A stretch of 50,252 bases of DNA from a virus (IMGVR_UViG_3300008117_000064:1-50252), one strand, 5' to 3'; shown: positions 39,701 through 48,224, numbered from the stretch's first letter. Numbers and translations: made by a program. Notes: generated by a model not told the origin, from the letters alone.

Positions 39701-42463
39701 TGTTAAAGTTATAGATTTGACAATGCTATTTAATAGAGGATCGATAATCCATATTTTATTTTGTGATAAACAATATAGATAATTATTATATGTGTTAAAA
39801 TCCATTTTAATTGGATTTGCATTACCTGATAGTGTTATTGTTTTTACATGCATATATAGATAAGCATCCATTACAATCACGTTATCACCAAATAAATAAA
39901 CATAATTAGATAATTGAATATATTTCAAATCTACTAAATTAGTAGCTCCTAAATCAGTTCCTAGTAAAAGAGAATTTGAATCATATGTTGTTGGATTGTA
40001 AGATAATCCAAACATTACTTGATCAAATTGACTAGAATTAAAAGGTCCTCCGCTACCTGTTACACCTGGTATGTAACATGCTGTTGCTCCAAATCCTAAA
40101 TCAAATGCCAAAGTTACATAAGCTGATGAGTTACAAATAGAACTTGTTAATCCCCAGAATGGTCCTTGGTAACTTAAATTCATTACTTGTGGATCTAAAA
40201 ACTCTATATTATATTCTTGATTATTATAAGGGAAATTTGTATTATGTACCGCTACAACCATCCCGGTAGCAAACCCAAGTTCTTCAAAAGAAGCTGTTGC
40301 TGTTGATGGTAATGCTATTTCATTTGATGAAATTAAAGATCCTCGATTACCTTTCATTTTTTTGGTTATAGTGTAATCTTCAGATCCAGGTATTTCTACT
40401 TTACCCGTGCTTATAGAGTATTGAAAAATTCTATCTAATCTATTAAGATCGAATTTGAGTAGGTTGTTTATATTTGTTACAATTATACCCATTTCTAAAA
40501 GGTTTTCCGAGTGAGTATCTACCCATTCACTTAACGTAGATGGTATATCAACCGGTTTATATGTTGATTGTGTTGCTGAATATGTCGCATATATAGTTTC
40601 TTGGTCATATTTCTTATTATTTATATCAATAGATAAATAAGGACCAAAAGAGGCTGATGATCCAAATAAAACTCTTGAATGTTCTATAAAGAAATTAGCG
40701 GTTGTTCCAACCTCAACTCTTTCCAAATCAAATGGTACGTTTGGATAGAAACTTTTTAAAACAATTCCATTGTAAAATGGTGATGTGAAGCTTCCTAAGT
40801 ATGCTAATTCAGCTACAATACCTAATGTGTATAATTTGACATAGTTTCTTGTTAACCATGCTCTTAAAGTTCTATCAATAGTTCTTTCCATATCAGGTGA
40901 TCCACCTGAATATACCCAAGCAACTTCTTCTTCGTAAGTTTGTTTGTTGATTATTAATTTAATTCCATATTCATCAATGTCAGTAAAAACGACATTATAT
41001 TTATAGTTTTCTGAATAATCATAATTTAACTCATAGTTTAGTTTTTCTTTTACTTCGACTAATCTTTCGTTTGTTTGTGTCTCATTACCTATTGAGTAAG
41101 TGGCACCTAATTTGGTGTGATAGAAGTTTACTATTGCATATTTACTTGGATATATAAGATCCGCCTTTAAATAACCATTTTTATAATATAGATCTATATT
41201 AAAAGCTTTTAAATCATCTTTAAATTTCTGAGCAGCTGATGCAAAAGTTGTTTTGGTACTTTGTGTCCATCCATACTCAAAATAATTTCGATCAGTTGTT
41301 AAATAAAGTTGACAAAGAGGTAGTTGTTCTGTTGTAGTTGAACTATCAACCTTTATATAAGTTTGTTTCCCCCAATTTGGTGAATTATCTGGTGCTATAA
41401 AGTTTAACGAACCTGCAAAACTCTGAGTATATCCAATTAAGCATTCATATACTTTATTATTATAAATAACCTGTGATTGTGTTGCGTAATAAGTCATTTG
41501 TGAATTTCCAACAAATGTTGGTATTGTCGCAACTCTTAAAAAGTTTGTATTCTCAACAGATCCTTCAATTTTAAATTCTCTTCCTGGTTTTAATATTTTT
41601 GGTATTTCTTTATCATCATCAAAATACAATCTACTTTGATTATCGATTAACAGACCACCTTGATATATTATTTGTAAATCAGTTCTTGATATAACTTCTA
41701 TTATTAACTTTGAACTATCTGGTATTTCTGATGTTGAGTACTCAAAATGAATAGCATCTGTTAAATTATCTTGTAATACAGTTATTACACCATCATTTTT
41801 TTCAGTACCTACTATATTTAACTTTTTACCTGGATAGTATCTGTCATAAAAATTCGGTTCAGACCAATCAGATATATTATTATTGAATTTTGAATCTATA
41901 TAATTATAAACACCAACCGTATTTATACCTCTTATAGTAACATCTTGATAAGATGAGGTTGCTGAGTAAATAGAGTAATAATCATTTTCAAATGTAGCGT
42001 TATCAACAGATGATAAAATCATTATAGCATTTTTCTTTGAACCAACAACTACATAAGTTTTTTTCTTATCAGTAAATTCCAAAAAGTTAGAATTAAATAC
42101 TATAAATGTTCCTATTGGATATAAATTATCAAAATTATCACCATAAATCCATTTTGAATAGAAGTTATAATCATTATTTATTGGTTCTATTGCAGTTATA
42201 GATTGTGTTGATCCATTGGTTCCATAAAAATGTAAACCATATTCGTTAAATAATTGAAATTTATTTAAAGTTAATTCACCTGGTAATTCATATTCAAATG
42301 ATGGAACTCTCTCCATCATATACAACCCGTATGTTTTGTATATATCTGATGAACTTTGGTGAAATAGAATATCACCTTCAAATCTATCTGTTGTTTCGTT
42401 ATACTGAAAATTTAAACTTCCACCCTCTTTATCGAAGAATATTAGATTCTTATGATTAGACAT
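36701..42463 (-). CDS. giant tail/baseplate protein with beta-propeller and carbohydrate-binding-like modules
   Basis: The 1920-residue, Tyr/Asn/Thr-rich beta protein. Residues about 325-370 and 1748-1815 have aromatic modules like chitin-binding ChtBD3 units (QVIYNNKVYECLIGYTQ; WQPFTTYSKGDKVIYYGKIY). Residues about 830-1180 hold YVTN/NHL-type propeller blades (e.g. KIWIIDPLLNSIVKSITL, MAINPYNGDIYITYSNSAT, FVIDPINGQVIHNQPVGT). The part around 1450-1700 (GGIDWGFLNRKRKELLLTKN, FFGYNELTLNEYYRNID) looks like a tail/baseplate core. It is monocistronic, with a late-type element upstream. Probably a host-recognition baseplate component; the exact T4 equivalent is unclear. Confidence 0.7.
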   Translation of the reverse strand: MSNHKNLIFFDKEGGSLNFQYNETTDRFEGDILFHQSSSDIYKTYGLYMMERVPSFEYELPGELTLNKFQLFNEYGLHFYGTNGSTQSITAIEPINNDYNFYSKWIYGDNFDNLYPIGTFIVFNSNFLEFTDKKKTYVVVGSKKNAIMILSSVDNATFENDYYSIYSATSSYQDVTIRGINTVGVYNYIDSKFNNNISDWSEPNFYDRYYPGKKLNIVGTEKNDGVITVLQDNLTDAIHFEYSTSEIPDSSKLIIEVISRTDLQIIYQGGLLIDNQSRLYFDDDKEIPKILKPGREFKIEGSVENTNFLRVATIPTFVGNSQMTYYATQSQVIYNNKVYECLIGYTQSFAGSLNFIAPDNSPNWGKQTYIKVDSSTTTEQLPLCQLYLTTDRNYFEYGWTQSTKTTFASAAQKFKDDLKAFNIDLYYKNGYLKADLIYPSKYAIVNFYHTKLGATYSIGNETQTNERLVEVKEKLNYELNYDYSENYKYNVVFTDIDEYGIKLIINKQTYEEEVAWVYSGGSPDMERTIDRTLRAWLTRNYVKLYTLGIVAELAYLGSFTSPFYNGIVLKSFYPNVPFDLERVEVGTTANFFIEHSRVLFGSSASFGPYLSIDINNKKYDQETIYATYSATQSTYKPVDIPSTLSEWVDTHSENLLEMGIIVTNINNLLKFDLNRLDRIFQYSISTGKVEIPGSEDYTITKKMKGNRGSLISSNEIALPSTATASFEELGFATGMVVAVHNTNFPYNNQEYNIEFLDPQVMNLSYQGPFWGLTSSICNSSAYVTLAFDLGFGATACYIPGVTGSGGPFNSSQFDQVMFGLSYNPTTYDSNSLLLGTDLGATNLVDLKYIQLSNYVYLFGDNVIVMDAYLYMHVKTITLSGNANPIKMDFNTYNNYLYCLSQNKIWIIDPLLNSIVKSITLTYNAKDMAINPYNGDIYITYSNSATIDIYDYLNTFVKTITTPSTLDTMTGKMVFNDFEKDMYVTTDANLVLRIDGTTRTYQTSYTVPGLTHSIFYEPVRESIYVYGENLYKIDNGVTYSITSVTNSSFTDILYNNLTGEMNLTDPSKRFLSLDLSTDTLTTNIDIGSYGYLALNQFDASLYVSSQVLNSIFVIDPINGQVIHNQPVGTRTTKIIYNPERKSVWAIQPSINSLVEILPTVLSEINYSSETNEAFTENMYGTLDPNYIKRDNLWLKTREYVRRPREKFTGQTPVVYYYEWLSDNAPEFFMYDISGEQLEKTGSYAYTGPKPLLEAPINKKPNRDITKVNSPQHQQTVFDRVEYTLEYIDDEVSISTKPRSLELFLGYKSEEEGPLRSVLQLYKQEEIEFSITSTSTNNNVVTFQMLGTASQFDTDKRAVITLNTESGEYFNDKELSPGQRIAIYLKDTSNTKNQYISYNNGSLFKIRQVFSKTLILDFIDIENDFIVNESTVISDYPKVGNTTYLKATFQVVDREIARLTTYAQTEIEDIRYKTELSNIGKNIGPNEIFIFKDYDILEGGIDWGFLNRKRKELLLTKNVIFPYIGAYKSIINAINFFGYNELTLNEYYRNIDQTSANFLKLFKVEIPDIFDNTVEGWNENDFIKHTLPNDKYEYTNLFNLTFSITDKDGNNVLNYSLDEITIKLQGLKHWLKRNIIPLTHKILDITGKAYFTGGNQITHKVNDMIIFNMKQNMTPVTFKLNEAYLMPVNSGSTVYNCVIDFYSIIEGLGADKNPFGLSVPPKPNNEYINLLQTPDYFNVKVRTYKTYKEWQPFTTYSKGDKVIYYGKIYESFIDNNKVFNPRKYEDVISWSANDEYEVATIIEYNREYYSYSGLGSTQSTNPPLIDQGDNANWVNVTEWKMIDFEPVQVLDEFRKGDNLLPFNFTIDANIDPFVVIEVTSDNGYGAVYRDKKNYEIRTLKDLSDSIKYIETIGPFSPITPIY

Positions 42464-42481
42464 TTATATTTAATACTTTTT

Positions 42482-42496
42482 GGTATATATTAAAAA
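42482..42496 (-). promoter_or_regulatory. late-type promoter element
   Basis: Minus-strand TTTTTAATATATACC about 19 bases upstream of the ATG of the 1920-residue protein gene. Confidence 0.4.
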
Positions 42497-42516
42497 ATCA
42501 TTTCTTTGATAATCAA

Positions 42517-42530
42517 TTTTAATATATACA
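42517..42530 (+). promoter_or_regulatory. late-type promoter element
   Basis: TTTTAATATATACA 23 bases upstream of ATG 42554; it makes the in-frame TTG at 42506 an unlikely start. Confidence 0.45.
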
Positions 42531-42553
42531 ATTATAAAATTAATTTATTATAT

Positions 42554-43756
42554 ATGAAAATATTGAAATATAACGAACATAACCATAGTGATTTAGAAGT
42601 TGGTGGTTTAAAGTGTGATAATCCTAATTGTGATTATTCTGATATGACAGTTCCATTTGAAGATTATGAAAGTTCTGTTAATAAGCCTTGTCCAAAATGT
42701 GGTGAGAATCTTTTAACACAAGAAGATTATGATCAAATAGTTCAACTTAGAAATGCTGTTGATATTTTAAACAGTTTTTCTCCGGAAGAATTGGAAAAAA
42801 TCAGTGCGAACCTTTCTCCGGAAGAAATAGATTCAGCTTTAGATATGATGAATTTACTTAAAGTTAAAAGTAAAGGTCAAGATGAAGAAGGTAATCATGT
42901 TTGGAGTCTTGGTGAATCTAAAAAAGAAAAGGATTCGGAAGAAGTTAAGTTTGATGTTAAATCTTTTGAACCTAAAAAAGATGACTTAGTTGGATTTAAA
43001 TCTGAGTTTGAGGAAACTCCGGAAAAAGAAGTTAAGAAAACTAAAAAAGAAATTCAAAATGATGGTAACACACCTGGTTTGAAAAAAGCTATTAAAAAGT
43101 TTGAAGATTTTAGAATTTCAATTTCTGTTGATGAAGTAGAACCAGAGGAAGATTTTTTTGATACTAATGATGTTTGTTCGGATTGTGAATGTGAACCTTG
43201 TGAATGTGAAGAAAATCCTACTCAAGAATTACAATATCACTTAATGAATTCATTACCTGTTACTGAGAATGTTTTTAGACCTGGTTCTAAAAAGTTTTTT
43301 GCTTTGTTAAAAGAAGCTAGAAATCTTTATGATTCTGGACTTTTAGAATTAAAAGGTATTGATAAAGAATTATATGAATCAACTGAGATTGGAAAATTTG
43401 CTATGTTTAAAGGTGAGATGGTGGCTTTGGATATTCCGATGGAGATAATTGAGGATTTAAATGAGGCTGAATATCATGGGAAAGAAGTTAAGTTAAACTA
43501 CCCAATGAGAGGTGGAACTAAAAAGTATTATGTATATGTTAAAAATCCTAAAACTGGTAAAGTTAAAAAGATTGCTTTTGGTGATGTTCATGGTGGTTTA
43601 ACTGCTAAAGTTAGTAACCCTGAGGCTAGAAAATCTTTTGCTGCTCGTCATAAATGTTCAACTAAGAAAGATAAAACTAAGGCAGGCTACTGGGCATGTA
43701 GAATAAATCGATATGGTCATTTGTGGAACAATATGACCTATCCCGGCTTCTGGTAA
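42554..43756 (+). CDS. modular virion-type protein with capsid-targeting-like N-terminus
   Basis: With start at ATG 42554 the 400-residue product begins MKILKYNEHNHSDLEVGG. Domains: a zinc ribbon (about 19-60, CDNPNCDYSD and CPKCGEN), a helical segment with two PEE-type repeats, an acidic/lysine-rich linker, an internal signal-like segment LKKAIKKFEDFRISI (about 175-190), a Cys cluster (CSDCECEPCECEE, about 205-220) and a C-terminal conserved phage domain (GGTKKYYVYVKNPKTGKVKK, FAARHKCSTKKDKTKAGYW). Late-type promoter upstream. Probably a head-associated structural protein. Confidence 0.75.
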   Translation: MKILKYNEHNHSDLEVGGLKCDNPNCDYSDMTVPFEDYESSVNKPCPKCGENLLTQEDYDQIVQLRNAVDILNSFSPEELEKISANLSPEEIDSALDMMNLLKVKSKGQDEEGNHVWSLGESKKEKDSEEVKFDVKSFEPKKDDLVGFKSEFEETPEKEVKKTKKEIQNDGNTPGLKKAIKKFEDFRISISVDEVEPEEDFFDTNDVCSDCECEPCECEENPTQELQYHLMNSLPVTENVFRPGSKKFFALLKEARNLYDSGLLELKGIDKELYESTEIGKFAMFKGEMVALDIPMEIIEDLNEAEYHGKEVKLNYPMRGGTKKYYVYVKNPKTGKVKKIAFGDVHGGLTAKVSNPEARKSFAARHKCSTKKDKTKAGYWACRINRYGHLWNNMTYPGFW

Positions 43757-43786
43757 TCTAATGGAGGGTAAAACATATAATATATA

Positions 43787-45145
43787 ATGGTAAATAAAAT
43801 TATCATTATGCAAATATATAAAATTACCAATCTAATAAATAATAAAATTTATATAGGTAAAGATACTACATCAGATCCAAATTATTTTGGATCTGGTTTA
43901 CTTATTAAACGTGCCATAAGTAAATATGGAATCAACAATTTTATCAAAGAGGTTATTGATGAGACTGATGATTATCTGGAATTGTCTAAAAAAGAAATTT
44001 ATTGGATATCTGAGTATGATTCAACTAAAAGAGATATAGGATATAATATTTCTCCTGGTGGAGATGGTGGTGATACACTTTCAAATCATCCAGATTTGGA
44101 TTTAATAAAAGAGAAGATATCCAAAAGTAGTAAAACTAAAGGAAGAACATATGAAGAGTCTTTTGGTGAAGTAAGAGCTACTGAATATAAAGAAAAACTC
44201 AAAGTAAATATTAATAAGAATATTTTATCAATTAATTCTATATTAAAAAATAAACAGAGGTGGGAGGAATTTAATGATAAATTCAAAGAAAGGTGTGAAT
44301 TTATTAAGAATGAAATAAATCAAGGTAGGTTTGATGAATATGTGAATGAAATTAAATTGATTAAAAAAAGAGTTTATAATAATTTTCTTAAAAACACTGA
44401 TGGATTCTATGATTTTTTTGGACATGAATTAAAATATTTTTTTGGAAAATATAAAATTAGAGAAGATTTGGAATTTGATAAGATTGATAAGTTAATTTTT
44501 GAAAAAAATATAGATGGTCTAATTTCTTATCTCGATTGTGTTCCAAATAGGTTTTTCAAAAGAAGATATAAATTCTATGAATATCTTGGTCAAGATTTAA
44601 AATTAAAAATAAAGATTAGACTTAATGAAAAAAGAAAACGATTTGACCAAGAAACTAAAATAAAAATAATAATAGATGGCGTTGAATATGATTCAATTTC
44701 AGATGCTGTGAGTAAAATAGATATTGATAGGTCATTAATTCGATTTAGACTTAGATCACCACGCTTTAAAAACTATCTTTTTGTTGATAATGATTTGAAT
44801 ATAAAGTATAATAAATTTGTTGAAGTTGATCCTCATTTATCAAAAAAAGAGAGAGTGTCAATAGACGGTGTTGAATATGGTTCTATAACCGATGCTACAA
44901 AGATTCTTAATAAAGAATATGATTATATAAGTTGGAGACTTAATTCTAAATCATATCCAGAATGGTTTTACTTAGATAAAGTAGTTGAACTAAAGGAAAC
45001 TGGTGTACCGAAGTTAAAACCAGTTTCTATAAATGGTGTTGAATATGAATCTATATCAATGGCTGTTGAGAAGAGTGGTATTGATAGACAAATAATGAGA
45101 TATAGATTAAAATCAAATAATTATCCTGAATATTTTTATATATAG
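43787..45145 (+). CDS. GIY-YIG homing endonuclease with NUMOD1-like repeats
   Basis: The 452-residue protein. MQIYKITNLINNKIYIGKDT begins the GIY-YIG domain (ATG 43808 could be the real start; ATG 43787 adds 7 residues), which ends near IGYNISPGGDGG. A Lys-rich linker follows, then three NUMOD1-type modules (IDGVEYDSISDAVSKI, IDGVEYGSITDATKIL, INGVEYESISMAVEKS). Free-standing, 3 bases before a small cupin-like gene. Confidence 0.85.
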   Translation: MVNKIIIMQIYKITNLINNKIYIGKDTTSDPNYFGSGLLIKRAISKYGINNFIKEVIDETDDYLELSKKEIYWISEYDSTKRDIGYNISPGGDGGDTLSNHPDLDLIKEKISKSSKTKGRTYEESFGEVRATEYKEKLKVNINKNILSINSILKNKQRWEEFNDKFKERCEFIKNEINQGRFDEYVNEIKLIKKRVYNNFLKNTDGFYDFFGHELKYFFGKYKIREDLEFDKIDKLIFEKNIDGLISYLDCVPNRFFKRRYKFYEYLGQDLKLKIKIRLNEKRKRFDQETKIKIIIDGVEYDSISDAVSKIDIDRSLIRFRLRSPRFKNYLFVDNDLNIKYNKFVEVDPHLSKKERVSIDGVEYGSITDATKILNKEYDYISWRLNSKSYPEWFYLDKVVELKETGVPKLKPVSINGVEYESISMAVEKSGIDRQIMRYRLKSNNYPEYFYI

Positions 45146-45148
45146 AAT

Positions 45149-45418
45149 ATGAAACTACCATTCAAAGAAATAGAGCTAGAAGAAAACATTTTTATTAGAG
45201 AGTTTAAACAAGATACTGACTCTGGTGAATTTACTTGGCATAGAGACCGAGAAGATCGTATTATAGAGTCATTAGAAGAGACTGATTGGTTGATACAATT
45301 GGATGATGAGTTACCTAAAAAAATTGAAGGTAAAGTATTTATACCAATGGGTGTTTATCATCGTGTTATAAAAGGTACTGGTGATTTAAAAATAAAACTA
45401 ATAAAAAACCCATCTTAA
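45149..45418 (+). CDS. small cupin-like protein
   Basis: The 89-residue beta-rich protein has FTWHRDREDRIIE, TDWLIQLDDELPKKIEGKVF and IPMGVYHRVIKGTGDLKIKL, a short double-stranded beta-helix pattern with His/Asp/His positions able to bind metal. Similar short proteins occur in T4-like marine phages. Substrate unknown. The stop lies in the terminator hairpin. Confidence 0.65.
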   Translation: MKLPFKEIELEENIFIREFKQDTDSGEFTWHRDREDRIIESLEETDWLIQLDDELPKKIEGKVFIPMGVYHRVIKGTGDLKIKLIKNPS

Positions 45419-45435
45419 AGATGGGTTTTGTTTTT
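45403..45435. terminator. bidirectional rho-independent terminator
   Basis: Stem AAAACCCATCTT/AAGATGGGTTTT with AA loop between convergent genes ending at 45418 and 45434. Confidence 0.88.
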
Positions 45436-46555
45436 AATCTATATTTGATTTATAATTTTCTCCGTATATTTTGATGATTTCGTCGTATTCATTTAACATA
45501 CCACTTTTGAAATCTTCATTCTCATACTTTTGTTTAAGAATATATTCTTTTATATAACTCTCATATTCTAACTTAATAGAGATATCCATAGTTTCTTCGT
45601 TTATTTCAACTGCTTCTGATATTTCTTCACCATCTTCATTTTTTTGAACAATATCATCAATATATTCAACTGAAGCAAAGTTACCTCTTTCTAACATCAC
45701 TTCTAACTTTCTACGAAGCTTTCTGTTGTTGATTAGGAGGTTATTTGATATAGATATATCAATATAGTCTTTAGTGTCTCTTAAATCATCTAATCTATCA
45801 ATATCCTCTTCTGTGATAACTCTAAACTTTCTAAAGATAGGTGAATAGTTATTTGGGTAAAATTCAACTTCTCCAGTCTCTAAATCAAGAGATGTTATCC
45901 CTTTTTGGTCACCGGTGTCATTTCTATCCATTTGCCATAAACTACCAATAAATCTAAAATTCTTATTACGTTGACAAATATGCACGTGTCCGCTAAATAC
46001 TTCTTTATATCCAACAAACTCTTCAACATCTATTTTATCAACATTTCTGTGAGCTACGGAGTTTAGATGCATTACACATCCATTTAAATCTGAATGGCAG
46101 AATAGGTAATCACCTTGGTTATCCTTAATCACCTTTATTAAATCAATTCTTTTTTCCACCCATGGTATTAAGACTAAATTCTTATTCATTACTTTTATAT
46201 TTGTTGGTTCCTCATATACGGTTATATTATCATTTATATAACTATATAACCTAACCGAGTTTATTGAATTGGATCCTTTGTTGAATAAATCATGATTACC
46301 AACCATTATATGCATCGGTATTATATTCGATATATCTTTTAATATTTTTTCAACTTTATTTAAAACGTTAATTGGTATTGATGTTCTATTATCAAATAAA
46401 TCTCCTAAATGTATGAGTATATCACCATCTTTCACATTTTTTTTTAAAAATGGTATTAAAAAATTATAGATAGTATTTTCCATCATATTTAACCATTTAT
46501 CTAAGTTGTTTAAATAGATACCAAAATGAGTATCAGTTATCATATAAACCTTCAT
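45434..46555 (-). CDS. SbcD/Mre11-type nuclease subunit, T4 gp47-like
   Basis: The 373-residue calcineurin-like phosphoesterase. Metal-binding motifs are complete: DTHFG (D8, H10), GDLFDNR (near 51), GNHDLF (near 88), CHSDLNG (near 155) and GHVH (near 191). The C-terminal part is the acidic capping/partner-binding region. It acts with an SbcC/gp46 ATPase in DNA end processing for recombination-dependent replication; the partner gene is not in the window. It diverges from the LAGLIDADG gene. Confidence 0.9.
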   Translation of the reverse strand: MKVYMITDTHFGIYLNNLDKWLNMMENTIYNFLIPFLKKNVKDGDILIHLGDLFDNRTSIPINVLNKVEKILKDISNIIPMHIMVGNHDLFNKGSNSINSVRLYSYINDNITVYEEPTNIKVMNKNLVLIPWVEKRIDLIKVIKDNQGDYLFCHSDLNGCVMHLNSVAHRNVDKIDVEEFVGYKEVFSGHVHICQRNKNFRFIGSLWQMDRNDTGDQKGITSLDLETGEVEFYPNNYSPIFRKFRVITEEDIDRLDDLRDTKDYIDISISNNLLINNRKLRRKLEVMLERGNFASVEYIDDIVQKNEDGEEISEAVEINEETMDISIKLEYESYIKEYILKQKYENEDFKSGMLNEYDEIIKIYGENYKSNID

Positions 46556-46621
46556 AATAAATTTTATTTTTTTTTTTTACAAATATGTATAGGGACATAA
46601 CACTTTTGTATATATAATTAT

Positions 46622-47431
46622 ATGGAATATGTGAATATAGTTTATAATAAATATTTTATCTATTTTTTGGGATTTTTATGGTCTGATGGATTTATAGAAA
46701 GAAAAAGAGTTGGTGTAGAAATATTAGAAAATGATGCAATTGAAATATTAGAAGATATTAAAAAAATAGATTTTTTAAAGATATGTACTATGAATAGACA
46801 TCGTGAGAATAGAAGACCACAGATGACTATTTACTTCTGTGATGTTAAATTTTATGATTTTTTTATATCTAAATATTTTTTAAATAAAAGTACTAAATCA
46901 CCATTGGATTTAATAAATGATATACCAAATGATTTGGTTAGATATTTCTATCTTGGGTTGATTGATGGTGATGGTTGTTTTTATTTTAATTTGAAAAATA
47001 AAAATAGGCAATTTTATGTAACATCATCATATGAACAAGATTGGACTCATATTGAGAGTTTATTTAAATCATTAAATATATCTCAATATGAAATAAGAAG
47101 AGTTATTAGTAATAATGGTAATAAGTCATCTTATATAAGAATTAAGAAGTATAGTGAAATAGAATCTTTATATAATTATTTATATCCGTGTGGATATGAG
47201 ATGGGTTTAAAAAGAAAGTATAATAAGTGTTTAGAGATTATTAATAACCCACCTATACGTAGTTCCAATAAAGCCAAAATTGATTTAAATGAATTAATTC
47301 TTAAAATTAATGAGAATTTAAATATTGTTGAATTATCTAAAATATATGATTGTAATTGGAGAAAAATATACAATTTATGTAAAAAAAATGATGTCTCTTA
47401 TCCAAAAGGATTCTTCTCCGGTATTGTGTGA
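46622..47431 (+). CDS. LAGLIDADG homing endonuclease
   Basis: The 269-residue protein carries two LAGLIDADG-type helices (FLGFLWSDGFI near residue 18 and FYLGLIDGDGCF near residue 110), each with the catalytic acid in place, then a C-terminal extension with a HTH-like ending (NIVELSKIYDCNWRKIYNLC). Free-standing between the gp47-like and tail tube genes, so it is a probable invader of a conserved locus. Confidence 0.88.
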   Translation: MEYVNIVYNKYFIYFLGFLWSDGFIERKRVGVEILENDAIEILEDIKKIDFLKICTMNRHRENRRPQMTIYFCDVKFYDFFISKYFLNKSTKSPLDLINDIPNDLVRYFYLGLIDGDGCFYFNLKNKNRQFYVTSSYEQDWTHIESLFKSLNISQYEIRRVISNNGNKSSYIRIKKYSEIESLYNYLYPCGYEMGLKRKYNKCLEIINNPPIRSSNKAKIDLNELILKINENLNIVELSKIYDCNWRKIYNLCKKNDVSYPKGFFSGIV

Positions 47432-47455
47432 AAATGGAAAAAAATTAGTTTTTAT

Positions 47456-47470
47456 AATTAATATATACTA
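47456..47470 (+). promoter_or_regulatory. late-type promoter element
   Basis: AATTAATATATACTA about 85 bases upstream of the tail tube ATG; a second AATATATACTTTATAA stretch lies nearer, at about 47507-47522. Confidence 0.45.
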
Positions 47471-47555
47471 AGAAAAGTATAGAAAAAACAAGAGAAAAAA
47501 AAATAAAAATATATACTTTATAATTGGATACAATTAGAAAAAATAATTAAAAAAT

Positions 47556-48176
47556 ATGCCACTTCCTCATTACACACAAATCTCGAATGTTGGTTCACCA
47601 GGGGGGCCAGGTACTCTTCCTGATGAGATTGTTTACTTAAATTTGTTTGAGATAACATTTGTATTACCAAACATCTTAACAGCACAAGGTAGAAATACTC
47701 TACTTTTATTAGAGAATGCTACTAATATTGATATGAACTTAACACAATTTGATGTTGGTCAAAAAGAACAAAGATTTAAGTATTCAACAAGAGTATTTAA
47801 TACAACTCCTACTAAGACTAGTGGTGACTTTAACATTAAATTTCAAGTTAATGTTAATCAAGCTGGTTCAATGGAGACTTGGAATACACTTAAAGCTTGG
47901 TATGATTTAGTATTTAACTCTCAAAATGGTTCTATGCACTATAAATCAGATTGTATTGGTACTGTTATTGTTAACCAACATGATAAAAAAGGTGTTGTTT
48001 TAAGACGTGTAACTTTCCAAAACGTTCAAATTAAACAAATAGCTGGTTACTCTTTAGATTGGAATGGTAACAACACAATTGAAACAGTTCAAGCTGACTT
48101 TATTTATGATTACTTTGTTGATGAGTACATTGATCAAAACTTCTCAATTACTCCTCCACTTATCACTGGATATTAA
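47556..48176 (+). CDS. tail tube protein, T4 gp19-like
   Basis: The 206-residue beta-sandwich protein with LPDEIVYLNLFEITFVLPN, KEQRFKYSTRVFNTTPT, NTLKAWYDLVFNSQNGSMHY and DKKGVVLRRVTFQNVQI, typical of contractile tail tube subunits that stack as hexameric rings inside the sheath. Sheath and baseplate genes are downstream on the opposite strand. Strong AT-rich leader; terminator follows. Confidence 0.85.
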   Translation: MPLPHYTQISNVGSPGGPGTLPDEIVYLNLFEITFVLPNILTAQGRNTLLLLENATNIDMNLTQFDVGQKEQRFKYSTRVFNTTPTKTSGDFNIKFQVNVNQAGSMETWNTLKAWYDLVFNSQNGSMHYKSDCIGTVIVNQHDKKGVVLRRVTFQNVQIKQIAGYSLDWNGNNTIETVQADFIYDYFVDEYIDQNFSITPPLITGY

Positions 48177-48189
48177 TACTTATGATAAT

Positions 48190-48224
48190 AAAAAAAAACC
48201 ACTCAAAAGAGTGGTTTTTTTTTA
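48190..48224. terminator. bidirectional rho-independent terminator
   Basis: Stem AAAACCACTC/GAGTGGTTTT with AAAA loop between convergent genes ending at 48176 and 48227. Confidence 0.9.
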
